Source: Pseudomonadota bacterium
GTDB taxonomy: Bacteria; Pseudomonadota; Gammaproteobacteria; Xanthomonadales; Xanthomonadaceae
Reading direction: 5' to 3'
Assembly: GCA_023423675.1 (NCBI GenBank)
Contig: JAFAFD010000444.1
Coordinates: forward strand, 1-13,620
DNA: 13,620 nucleotides
This document shows positions 7,588 to 13,620 of this stretch, in pieces. The position numbers were made by a program, and so were the translations under genes. The notes below the pieces were generated by a model, which did not search any database, was not told the origin of the DNA, and was given only the letters and a program-made list of their open reading frames with translations. Each line of letters starts with the position of its first letter. Position 1 is the stretch's first letter.

Positions 7588-7608
7588 GTGCCGACCAACG
7601 GTCGGCCC
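7588..7608. repeat. Palindrome of the GTGCCGACC type, copy 1
   Basis: GTGCCGACC, AAC and GGTCGGCCC form a hairpin with one mismatch near the base. The same element, with a perfect 9-bp stem, recurs at 13452-13472, so this is a dispersed repeat and not a chance stem. It stops 5 bp before the tandem array begins. Confidence 0.65.
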
Positions 7609-7613
7609 CCACC

Positions 7614-7905
7614 GGGATTGCGCCGGTAGATCCACGCCATGCGTGGATGGGGCCCGTGATGGGGTCAGAGCCCTTTCCTGCGGAAAGGGAACCGACCCCG
7701 GACATGCGGCCGGGATTGCGCCGGTAGATCCACGCCGTGCGTGGTTGGGGCCCGTGCTGGGGTCCGCGCCCTTTCCTGCGGAAAGGGATCCGACCCCGGG
7801 CATGCGGCCGGGATTGCGCCGGTAGATCCACGCCATGCGTGGATGGGGCCCGTGATGGGGTCAGAGCCCTTTCCTGCGGAAAGGGATCCGACCCCGGCAT
7901 GCGGC
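7614..7905. repeat. Three tandem 98-bp composite units, each with two palindromes (SMAG/REP-like plus GGGGTC element)
   Basis: Units begin at 7614, 7712 and 7810, each with GGGATTGCGCCG. Each contains a GTAG-headed hairpin (7626-7648, 7724-7746, 7822-7844) with stem ATCCACGC/GCGTGGAT. This matches the layout of S. maltophilia GTAG (SMAG) REP elements. After a short GGCCCGTG spacer comes a second palindrome (7661-7699, 7759-7797, 7857-7895) with arms GGGGTC...CCCTTTCC and GGAAAGGG...GACCCC. Units 1 and 3 differ at only a couple of positions, while unit 2 carries several changes, including one that breaks a pair in its GTAG stem. The array ends 4 bp from the receptor stop codon, so it forms that gene's 3' untranslated region before the terminator at 7513-7541. 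Confidence 0.9.
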
Positions 7906-7909
7906 GACC

Positions 7910-10105
7910 TTAGAACTTCCAGCGCAGGCTGGCCGCCACGAAGCGCGGTTCGCCATAGTTGTTGTAGTCCAGGTTGGCCCAGTAGGTCTTGTCCAGCGCG
8001 TTGCGCACGCTCAGCGTCGCCGTCCAGTTGTCGCTGATGCGGTAGTTGGCGTTGAACTGCACCAGCGCATAGGCCGGCTGGTTCACCGTCACCGTGCCGC
8101 CCAGCGGGTAGACGATGTTGTAGCCCTGCACCTTGCTCTGCCACTGCACGCCGGCACCGACGCTCAGGCGGTCCAGCACGCCAGGCAGGCGTACCTGGGT
8201 GTTCAGCTGCAGCAGGTCCTCGGCCGGGTTCGCGTACAGCAGGTCGGTCGCGGCGCGCGTCACCTTGACGTGGGTGTAGCCGGCATTGACCGTCCAGCCC
8301 GGCAGGATCTCGCCGTTGATGTCCATTTCCCAGCCGCGCGCCTTGGTGCCGTTGACGCCGATGTAGGCCGAGGTGCCATCGCTGAGCGAATTGTCCGGCA
8401 CGCTCATGTCACGCACCGCGTAGTTGTCCTGCTTGGCTTCGAACACTGCGGCATTGGCGGTCAGGCGGCCATCCAGCCACTGCGTCTTGATGCCCGCTTC
8501 GACGTTCGAACCCTGCACCGGTGCCAGCAGGTTCTCGTTCTTGTCCTTGAAATTCTGCGGGTTGAAGATCTCGGTGTAGCTGGCATAGGCCGACACGTTC
8601 GGCGTGAAGTCATAGACCAGGCCCACGTACGGCGTGACTTCGTCGCTGACCTTGTACGCACCGCTGGTGCCGGTGTACGCGCCGGTGGCGTTGTAGGCGC
8701 GGGTGCGGGTTTCCCAGCGGCTCAGGCGTGCGCCGGCGATCAGCGCCAGCGGGTCGGCCAGGCGCAGGCGGGTGGCCAGGTACACGCCACTCTGCGTGGT
8801 CTTGGCCAGGCGGCGCGCACCGGTACGGGTGTAGGTCACCTCGGAGATGTCGCCGTTCCAGTTGTAGATGTTGGGGATGTAGTAGCAGCGCTCGTTGCCG
8901 CAGCGCGCCCAGTCACTCGGGAAGTTCAGGGTGGTGGTGTTGGTGGTGGCTTCCAGGTCCGACCACTGCGTGCCCAGGGTCACGTCGTGCTCCTGGCCCC
9001 ACAGGCTGAAGGTGCCCGTGAGGTAGGCATCGACGTTGCGGCGGGTGTCTTCGGCATCGCCGGCGGCGGCGCGCAGGAAGATGCCCGAGCCGTCCACCGG
9101 GTTCGGGTTGCCGGTGCCGTACAGGCGCACGTTCTGCACGTTGCCGCGGGTGTAGGAGGTGTTGACCTTCAGCAGCCAGTCGTCACCGAAGCGCTGTTCC
9201 AGGTTGGCGAACACGGTGCTGGTTTCGCGCTGCCAGTAGCTCCACTTCGGCGACACGTTGGTCGAGCGCGGCAGGTGGGCGAAATTGCCCTGGCTGTCGA
9301 AGAACGGCACGGTGCCCCAGGTCGAACCCACCGGGTTGTTATCCTGGGTCTGGTAGCCGACGGTGACCGTGGTGCTGTCGGTCAGGTCGCCTTCCAGCAC
9401 GGCCATGCCGGCCATCTTGTTCTCCTTGTAGCGGTCGTAATAGAAATCACGATCGGTATAGGCGGCGACGACGCGGCTGCGGAAGCGGCCATCGGCGGTC
9501 AGCGGCGCGGTCACGTCCGCCTCCATGCGGCGGTAATCCCAGCTGCCGGCGCTGACCGAGAACGAGGCGTCGAATTCCTTGCCCGGGCGCTTGCGCAGCA
9601 GGTTTACCGTGGCCGACGGCACGCCGGCACCGCTGAGCAGGCCGTTGGCACCGCGGATCACTTCCACGCGGTCGTAGAAGGCGGTGTCGTATTCCTGGTT
9701 GGTCGAGCCGCTGTAGGTGGGGATGCCATCGACCTGGAAATCGGTGATGGCGAAACCACGCGCGTAGTACAGCGGGCGCTGGGTGTCATAGAAGGACACG
9801 CTGACGCCGGTGACGTTGCGCATCACGTCGTTGATGCTGAACAGCGATTCGTTCTGCAGGCGCTCCAGGCCGATCACCGTGGACGACTGCGGGGTTTCCT
9901 GCAGGGTGATCGGCAGGCGGGTGGTGCTCGACGGCGGTGCCGACTGCTCGGCGCGCACGCTCACCCGGTCCAGGGTCTTGGCGTCGGAGGCATCGGCACC
10001 GGCATCGGCGGCCGATGCGGCGGGCGCGGCCACCGCCAGGCAGGACAGCAGGGCAGCCGGCAGCAGCGCACGGCGGGGCAGGGAGGAACGGACAGGCAGG
10101 GTCAT
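7910..10105 (-). CDS. TonB-dependent siderophore receptor (FhuE/FpvA-like)
   Basis: This outer-membrane receptor should take up a ferric siderophore using TonB energy. The 731-residue form starts at 10105 and has a clear signal peptide: RR near residues 11-12, then a hydrophobic core to ~30 and AASA-ADA as the likely cleavage site. A TonB-box-like TLDRVSV (44-50) follows, then the plug, with YARGFAITDFQVDGIP (114-129) and VEVIRGANGLLSGAG (147-161), which are typical of the TonB-dependent siderophore receptor family. A beta-barrel runs to the end and closes with the outer-membrane signature ...LRWKF-stop. No N-terminal STN signalling domain is present, so transcriptional signalling of the FpvA/FecA kind is unlikely. 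Its closest resemblance is to FhuE-type hydroxamate receptors; the ligand is unproven. The frame is open to 10219, with an alternative ATG at 10186. The start at 10105 has no visible Shine-Dalgarno. Confidence 0.9.
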   Translation of the reverse strand: MTLPVRSSLPRRALLPAALLSCLAVAAPAASAADAGADASDAKTLDRVSVRAEQSAPPSSTTRLPITLQETPQSSTVIGLERLQNESLFSINDVMRNVTGVSVSFYDTQRPLYYARGFAITDFQVDGIPTYSGSTNQEYDTAFYDRVEVIRGANGLLSGAGVPSATVNLLRKRPGKEFDASFSVSAGSWDYRRMEADVTAPLTADGRFRSRVVAAYTDRDFYYDRYKENKMAGMAVLEGDLTDSTTVTVGYQTQDNNPVGSTWGTVPFFDSQGNFAHLPRSTNVSPKWSYWQRETSTVFANLEQRFGDDWLLKVNTSYTRGNVQNVRLYGTGNPNPVDGSGIFLRAAAGDAEDTRRNVDAYLTGTFSLWGQEHDVTLGTQWSDLEATTNTTTLNFPSDWARCGNERCYYIPNIYNWNGDISEVTYTRTGARRLAKTTQSGVYLATRLRLADPLALIAGARLSRWETRTRAYNATGAYTGTSGAYKVSDEVTPYVGLVYDFTPNVSAYASYTEIFNPQNFKDKNENLLAPVQGSNVEAGIKTQWLDGRLTANAAVFEAKQDNYAVRDMSVPDNSLSDGTSAYIGVNGTKARGWEMDINGEILPGWTVNAGYTHVKVTRAATDLLYANPAEDLLQLNTQVRLPGVLDRLSVGAGVQWQSKVQGYNIVYPLGGTVTVNQPAYALVQFNANYRISDNWTATLSVRNALDKTYWANLDYNNYGEPRFVAASLRWKF

Positions 10106-10218
10106 GGAGGGCTCGGGGGACGATGGGAGGGGGCGGCAGCCTTCGACCAGCACCCGGGCGGCGGCATCGGGTGGGTTCAGATCCATCTGGGAGGCGTGCA
10201 GGTGTTGCGCGGGACGCA

Positions 10219-10247
10219 AATGTAAATCGTTCTTAACAACATTACAA
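10219..10247 (-). promoter_or_regulatory. Candidate promoter with overlapping Fur-box-like sequence for the siderophore receptor
   Basis: On the minus strand TTGTAA (10247-10242) and TACATT (10224-10219) are separated by exactly 17 bp and each match 4 of 6 sigma-70 consensus bases. The stretch 10221-10235 (plus strand) matches 10 of 14 specified positions of the 7-1-7 Fur consensus TGATAATnATTATCA and covers the -10 and part of the spacer, where an iron repressor would block transcription. It is AT-rich against its surroundings. The implied 5' leader is about 105 nt. Iron-dependent repression is the expected control for such receptors, but the match is moderate. Confidence 0.5.
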
Positions 10248-10284
10248 TTCGTGACACGAGGAAATGATGTTTGAACGTTGCTCA

Positions 10285-10365
10285 GGGGTCAGAGCCCTTC
10301 GCCTGCGGCGCAGGGATCCGACCCCGGGGTCAGATCCCTTTGCCTTGGCAAAGGGCTCTGACCCC
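10285..10365. repeat. Back-to-back pair of GGGGTC palindromes
   Basis: Two palindromes of the family seen in the 98-bp units abut directly: 10285-10325 and 10326-10365. The second is nearly perfect (CCCTTTGCC, TTGG, then CAAAGGG in the hairpin tip). The first has a changed tip (CCCTTCGCC/GGCGCAGGG). They lie about 40 bp upstream of the receptor -35 and downstream of mqo, so they separate the two transcripts. No GTAG hairpin accompanies them here. Confidence 0.8.
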
Positions 10366-10380
10366 ACCCCCGAAACCCCC

Positions 10381-10416
10381 AAACGCGAACGGCCACCCGA
10401 AGGTAGCCGTCCGTTT
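10381..10416 (-). terminator. UUCG-capped hairpin, probable mqo terminator
   Basis: About 20 bp after the mqo stop the minus strand reads ACGGACGGCTACC, TTCG, GGTGGCCGT..., a stem of about 12 bp including two G-T pairs, closed by a UUCG-type tetraloop. It is followed by a poor U-tract (CGCGTTTGGGGGTTT), so termination may be partial, or the hairpin may mainly protect the mRNA 3' end. Confidence 0.5.
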
Positions 10417-10436
10417 ATTGCAAAGGGAAAGCAGGC

Positions 10437-12125
10437 TTACAGCGCCTGCAGCTCCTCGTTGGCGTTGCGCTTTTCCGGCGCGGCCGGGGCAGCGGCCGGC
10501 GCCAGCGCCGGCGTCGCACCGGCTTCCACCGGCACGTCCAGATACGGCAGGTGCAGGGTCTGGCTGGTCTGCGTGCGGATCTCGTTGGTCAGCGCGGCGC
10601 TCTCGTTGAGCTTGCGACCGTACGACGGCACGATCTCGCGCAGGCGGGTTTCCCAGCCGGCCTTCATCTGTTCCGGGAAGGCCTTGGCCATCAGGTCCAG
10701 CATGATCGGCGGCGAGGTCGAGGCACCCGGCGAGGCACCCAGCAGGGCGGCCAGGGTGTGGTCCTTGTCGGTCACGATCTCGGTGCCGAACTGCAGCACC
10801 GGGCCCTTCAGCGGGTCGCGCTTGATGATCTGCACGCGCTGGCCGGCCGTCACCAGCTTCCAGTCGGTCGGCTTGGCGTTGGGGAAGTACTTGACCAGCT
10901 CGGCCTGGCGGTCGGCATCATCCAGACGCGCCTGGGCCATCAGGTACTGCACCAGGTCCAGGTTGTCCTTGCCCACCGACAGCATCGGGCCGACGTTGTT
11001 GTGGTTGACCGACGAATACAGGTCCCACCACGAGCCGTGCTTGAGGAACTTGGTGCTGTACAGCGCGAACGGTCCGAACAGGATCACCGGCTTGCCGTCC
11101 AGCTTGCGCGCATCCAGGTGCGGCACCGACATCGGCGGCGAGCCGGTTTCGGCCATGCCGTAGGCCTTCACGTGGTGGCGCGAGGTCACGTCCGCGCCCT
11201 GGAAGGCGAGGAACTGGCCGCCCACCGGGAAGCCGGCGTAATCCTTCGATTCGGGAATGCCGGACATCTGCAGCAGCTTCAGCGCGGCGCCACCGGCACC
11301 GATGAACACGAAGCGGGCGTGGGTGGTGGTCTCGGTGCCGGCCTTGAGGTCCTTCACCGTCACGTTCCAGCTCTTGTCGGCGTTCTGCCGCAGCGCGCGC
11401 ACTTCATGTTCCAGGTGCAGGCCGAAGTTCGGGCTGCGCTGCAGGCCGGCGGTCAGCTGGCGGGTGATCACGCCGAAGTTGACGTCAGTGCCCAACGGCA
11501 TCCAGGTCGCGGCGACCTTCTGCTTCGGGTCGCGGCCTTCCATCAGCAGCGGGGCCCACTGCTTGATCTGCGCCGGATCCTCCGAGTACTGCATGCCGTA
11601 GAACAGCGGGTTCTTCACCAGCGCCTGCTGGCGCTTGTGCAGGTAGGCGATGTTGTCATCGCCCCAGACGAAGCTCATGTGCGGGGTCGGGTTGATGAAG
11701 TCGCTGGGCTGGCTCAGCCGGCCTTCCTTCACTTGGTGCGACCAGAACTGGCGCGAAACCTCGAACGATTCGGCGATGCCGACCGCACGCTTGGTCTCGA
11801 TGCTGCCGTCGGGCAGCTCCGGGGTGTAGTTCAGTTCGGCAAATGCCGAGTGGCCGGTGCCGGCGTTGTTCCAGCCGTCCGAACTTTCGCCGGCGACGGT
11901 GTCCAGGCGCTCGTAGACCTGGATGTTCCAGTCCGGCTGCAGTTCCTGCAGGTAGGTGGCCAGGGTGATGCTCATGATGCCGGCACCGACCAGGACGACG
12001 TCGACCGGCTTGTCGTTGCTGGCGGCGGGCACCGAGCGCTGGGTCAGCGGCCAGTACAGGAACAGCGCGGCGGCCAGCAACAGCAGCACGAGCAGGGCGA
12101 TAAGAGCCTTGCCAGATTTCTTCAT
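10437..12125 (-). CDS. mqo: Malate:quinone oxidoreductase (FAD-dependent)
   Basis: Mqo oxidises L-malate to oxaloacetate at the cytoplasmic membrane and passes the electrons to quinone, the NAD-independent route for this TCA step. The 562-residue protein opens with MKKS and a hydrophobic stretch (~7-25), a membrane anchor or uncleaved signal. The FAD-binding Rossmann motif [17 protein letters not shown] (43-59) follows, then YERLD (71-75) and the Mqo-typical [18 protein letters not shown] (85-102). [19 protein letters not shown] and [17 protein letters not shown] lie in the C-terminal half and are also family signatures. The last ~30 residues are an Ala/Pro-rich, probably disordered tail. The start at 12125 is chosen because the 27-residue upstream extension lacks family similarity, although the Shine-Dalgarno is weak. 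It is monocistronic, flanked by its own promoter region and a hairpin. Confidence 0.94.
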   Translation of the reverse strand: MKKSGKALIALLVLLLLAAALFLYWPLTQRSVPAASNDKPVDVVLVGAGIMSITLATYLQELQPDWNIQVYERLDTVAGESSDGWNNAGTGHSAFAELNYTPELPDGSIETKRAVGIAESFEVSRQFWSHQVKEGRLSQPSDFINPTPHMSFVWGDDNIAYLHKRQQALVKNPLFYGMQYSEDPAQIKQWAPLLMEGRDPKQKVAATWMPLGTDVNFGVITRQLTAGLQRSPNFGLHLEHEVRALRQNADKSWNVTVKDLKAGTETTTHARFVFIGAGGAALKLLQMSGIPESKDYAGFPVGGQFLAFQGADVTSRHHVKAYGMAETGSPPMSVPHLDARKLDGKPVILFGPFALYSTKFLKHGSWWDLYSSVNHNNVGPMLSVGKDNLDLVQYLMAQARLDDADRQAELVKYFPNAKPTDWKLVTAGQRVQIIKRDPLKGPVLQFGTEIVTDKDHTLAALLGASPGASTSPPIMLDLMAKAFPEQMKAGWETRLREIVPSYGRKLNESAALTNEIRTQTSQTLHLPYLDVPVEAGATPALAPAAAPAAPEKRNANEELQAL

Positions 12126-12215
12126 GGGAATGACTTGGGCGTGGGGAAGGGGGCAGGATGCGCGCTGGGACAGCAAATGGCGTGAAGAAACAATGCCTTG
12201 CAGCAACCTGGCGCG

Positions 12216-12239
12216 ATTTTAACCCGATCCGGTCCGGAT
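12216..12239 (-). promoter_or_regulatory. Candidate mqo promoter with an inverted repeat over the spacer
   Basis: TAAAAT (12221-12216) is a good -10 about 90 bp before the mqo ATG. A -35 is unclear: TTGCAT exists, but with a 21-bp spacer. Directly upstream of the -10, ATCCGG-T-CCGGAT (12227-12239) is a perfect 6-bp inverted repeat around one base, placed where a bound regulator would compete with RNA polymerase. The regulator is unknown. Confidence 0.4.
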
Positions 12240-12278
12240 TTGATGCAATGCAGCATCCTGTCCCCCGGCGTCACGCGC

Positions 12279-12725
12279 TCAGATCAGTTCCAGAATCTCG
12301 TCGCCCGCCTCGTCCACCTCGCCGGTGGCCTGCCAGCCCAGATGCCGGTAGAAACCGTGCGAACGCGAGCGCGGATCGGCCGAGCAGGCCAGGAACAGGC
12401 GGCGATGGCCGGCGGCGCGGGCGAGTCCGACCACCTCCTGCAGCAGGCGCTGGCCGATGCCCCGGCCTTCGTAGTCCGGCAGCAGCGCCAGCACCAGCAC
12501 CTCGCCACTGTCGCGGTCGGCGAAGCCGTAGCCGACCACCGTGCCGTCGTCCTCGGCGATGCGGCCGATGAAGTCGCCCTCGGCGATGCCTGCCGCCCAG
12601 CTTTCCGCGGTGATGCCCAGTTCGGCCAGCTGCGCGACGCTGAAGGCGTTCTCGCGGGTACGCCCGCGCAGGTCGATGCAGGCAGCCGCATCAGTGGCAA
12701 GGGCGGGGCGGTAGTGGATCGTCAT
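12279..12725 (-). CDS. GNAT-family N-acetyltransferase
   Basis: This is a 148-residue cytosolic protein of the GCN5-related acetyltransferase fold, which uses acetyl-CoA to acetylate an amine on an unknown substrate. It begins MTIHYRPALATDAAAC, the usual beta1-alpha1 opening. Motif A is VLALLPDYEGRGIGQRLL (78-95), in which R88-G-I-G91 is the acetyl-CoA pyrophosphate-binding loop. GFYRHLGW (124-131) is the typical motif B region, with Tyr126 a possible general acid. The frame also allows a start at 12767, immediately after the stop of the upstream gene (TGAATG). The shorter start is preferred because the extra 14 residues precede the fold. With only 42 bp between them it is probably co-transcribed with the membrane protein gene at 12768-13352. 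Substrate cannot be predicted. Confidence 0.85.
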   Translation of the reverse strand: MTIHYRPALATDAAACIDLRGRTRENAFSVAQLAELGITAESWAAGIAEGDFIGRIAEDDGTVVGYGFADRDSGEVLVLALLPDYEGRGIGQRLLQEVVGLARAAGHRRLFLACSADPRSRSHGFYRHLGWQATGEVDEAGDEILELI

Positions 12726-12767
12726 AGTGTTCTCTGGGTAGCGCCAGGCCATGCCCGGCGGAAGCAT

Positions 12768-13352
12768 TCAATCACTGCCGATGGTGAAGTACTCCGCAGC
12801 GAAGTAGCCCACCTGGTACGCCAGCGCCACGCCGGCCAGCACCACCTGCGCGCGCGCCGTGCGCAGGTTCCAGCCCAGCACGCAGACCACCAGCATCAGC
12901 GCCGTGTGCAGCGGATACGCCTCGCCCAGCAGCCGCCAGCGACTCTGCCCCTTGATCGCGGTATCCACAAGGTCCAGAAGCGTCAGCGCGCCGATAACGC
13001 TGAAGATCCAGCGCCGACGCTGCATCAGGTAGGCGCCGTAGCTGCCGAAATCGCGCAGGTCATCGGGAAACAGCAGGGCGCACAACAGGAACCACGTCGC
13101 GCCGTAAGTGATCACGAACAGATAGATCTCGAAGGTCCACTGGTGCACCTGGATCAGGCGGAATTCCCACCACCAGAACGTCACCAGCGACACCAGCGTC
13201 CACGCCACCCAGCACAGGTGCAGGGCCGAACAGCCACGTCGCTGCGGGTGCTCGATGATCTGCGCCAGCCCCTTCAGCAGCGTGGTGATCGACAGGCCCA
13301 GGATGATGCCCATCACCACGCGGATATGCAGGAACACCGGATCGGTCTGCAT
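12768..13352 (-). CDS. Six-helix membrane protein of unknown function
   Basis: I do not recognise this protein. The 194-residue product is strongly hydrophobic, with about six predicted membrane helices near residues 6-27, 43-63, 74-95, 114-133, 146-163 and 168-188. It has no signal-peptide-like cleavage site and no obvious catalytic motif. Positive clusters such as QRRRW (111-115) suggest cytoplasmic loops. The aromatic run WWWEF (60-64) lies at the end of helix 2. The start at 13352 (MQTDPVFLHIRV) is chosen because GGGGG lies ~10 bp upstream and because the 40-residue longer frame, to 13472, runs through two palindromic repeats. Its stop is followed closely by the GNAT gene, with which it may form a two-gene unit. 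Confidence 0.75.
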   Translation of the reverse strand: MQTDPVFLHIRVVMGIILGLSITTLLKGLAQIIEHPQRRGCSALHLCWVAWTLVSLVTFWWWEFRLIQVHQWTFEIYLFVITYGATWFLLCALLFPDDLRDFGSYGAYLMQRRRWIFSVIGALTLLDLVDTAIKGQSRWRLLGEAYPLHTALMLVVCVLGWNLRTARAQVVLAGVALAYQVGYFAAEYFTIGSD

Positions 13353-13412
13353 CGCCCAGCCCCCAGAAGGTCGGTTGCCGCGATGCTGGCACAGAAACCA
13401 GCCCCGAAAAAT

Positions 13413-13451
13413 GGAGGCGGAGCCCGTTGCGCAGCAACTGGATCCGACCCC
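13413..13451. repeat. Degenerate GGGGTC-type palindrome
   Basis: GGAGGCGGAGCCC, the inner hairpin GTTGC/GCA/GCAAC, then TGGATCCGACCCC follow the same outer-arm plan as the elements at 7661-7895 and 10285-10365. One outer arm has decayed and the tip is different. It lies in the leader of the membrane protein gene, about 60 bp upstream of its ATG. Confidence 0.6.
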
Positions 13452-13472
13452 GTGCCGACCAACGGTCGGCAC
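13452..13472. repeat. Palindrome of the GTGCCGACC type, copy 2
   Basis: GTGCCGACC-AAC-GGTCGGCAC is a perfect 9-bp stem with a 3-nt loop, fused without spacer to the degenerate GGGGTC element. It is the intact sister of the copy at 7588-7608. Confidence 0.75.
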
Positions 13473-13571
13473 CCACCATCAGCAGAAGCATCATCAGCAG
13501 CATGCTCCAACAGCTCGCAGGAAACTGTCGAAGGCGGGGTGGGTCCGATTGCGGGGGCGTGAGCCGCATGG

Positions 13572-13591
13572 GCCCGAGGCATGCCTCGGGC
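13572..13591. repeat. Perfect 20-bp palindrome
   Basis: GCCCGAGGCA is followed directly by its reverse complement TGCCTCGGGC. The palindrome is self-complementary with no loop. It is adjacent to a second hairpin at 13592-13614 and lies in the non-coding right end of the window (13353-13620), which holds no gene I can support. Confidence 0.7.
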
Positions 13592-13614
13592 GGGTTGGGC
13601 AGGACGCCCAACCC
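13592..13614. repeat. Perfect 9-bp hairpin next to the 20-bp palindrome
   Basis: GGGTTGGGC and GCCCAACCC pair perfectly around AGGAC. No T-run follows on either strand within the window, so it looks more like a repeat stem than an intrinsic terminator. With the neighbouring palindrome it may be a two-hairpin REP unit or the 3' end of a gene beyond the window. Confidence 0.6.
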
Positions 13615-13620
13615 CGGTCT

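Noticed and set aside
5786..7825. 679-codon plus-strand open frame opposite mdcA
   Set aside because: It is antisense to conserved MdcA, then runs through the terminator and the repeat array. Its composition is low-complexity His/Arg/Gly/Asp, and no ribosome binding site or family motif supports it.
7614..7905. CRISPR array
   Set aside because: Only three units exist and the whole 98 bp is repeated, with no unique spacers between short repeats. No cas gene is nearby.
7471..8144. Short open frames over the repeat array encoding repeated peptides such as THGVDLPAQS
   Set aside because: The peptide repetition is just the 98-bp DNA repeat read in different frames; there is no start context and no independent evidence of coding.
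8270..10225. 651-codon plus-strand open frame opposite the siderophore receptor
   Set aside because: It is a shadow of the receptor codons (Gly/Val/Arg/His-rich), whereas the minus strand carries signal peptide, plug and barrel motifs.
7513..10365. Insertion sequence or transposon around the receptor
   Set aside because: No transposase frame, no matching long terminal inverted repeats and no target duplication could be seen. The palindromes are REP-like and do not look like IS ends.
10551..12185. 544-codon plus-strand open frame opposite mqo
   Set aside because: It is antisense to well-conserved Mqo, with shadow-type composition and no recognisable domain.
12198..13562. 454-codon plus-strand open frame across the GNAT and membrane protein genes
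   Set aside because: It crosses two minus-strand genes and several palindromes. Its Gln/His/Arg-rich composition matches the other shadow frames.
13060..13611. 183-codon minus-strand frame at the right end
   Set aside because: It overlaps the better-supported membrane protein in another frame and reads through three palindromes. It lacks a coherent hydrophobicity pattern.

Overview
The window is high-GC DNA (roughly two thirds G+C) from a gammaproteobacterium of the Xanthomonadaceae, most likely Stenotrophomonas (S. maltophilia complex). The basis is the codon use, the protein sequences, and intergenic palindromes headed by GTAG that look like the SMAG/REP elements known from S. maltophilia. 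Every gene I can support lies on the minus strand, so the genes read from right to left. The large plus-strand open frames are shadows of GC-rich codons.

Right to left, bases 13352-12279 hold a six-helix membrane protein of unknown function followed by a GNAT acetyltransferase. Next comes malate:quinone oxidoreductase (mqo, 12125-10437), a membrane-anchored TCA/respiratory enzyme. A TonB-dependent siderophore receptor (10105-7910) follows; its candidate promoter overlaps a Fur-box-like sequence. Its 3' side holds a dense hairpin region: three tandem 98-bp units, two further hairpins and a strong intrinsic terminator. Related palindromes also sit just upstream of its promoter, so the receptor gene is bracketed by them.

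Bases 7485-1 hold a complete operon for biotin-independent malonate decarboxylase, in the order mdcA-C-D-E-G-B-H, followed by a MatC-type transporter cut by the window edge. MatC would import malonate. MdcB and MdcG make the triphosphoribosyl-dephospho-CoA prosthetic group and attach it to the carrier protein MdcC. MdcH loads malonyl from malonyl-CoA onto the carrier as priming. MdcA then exchanges acetyl for malonate, and MdcD/MdcE decarboxylate malonyl-carrier to acetyl-carrier and CO2. Most junctions are 4-bp ATGA overlaps. A perfect AT-rich inverted repeat (7467-7485) just before mdcA is the likely operator. No regulator gene is in the window.

I do not see a clearly new biological system. 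The coding content is recognisable except for the 194-residue membrane protein. The least explained structure is the set of palindromes: a composite 98-bp tandem array in which the outer two copies match each other better than the middle one, and mosaic copies of the same palindrome families at two other intergenic sites.
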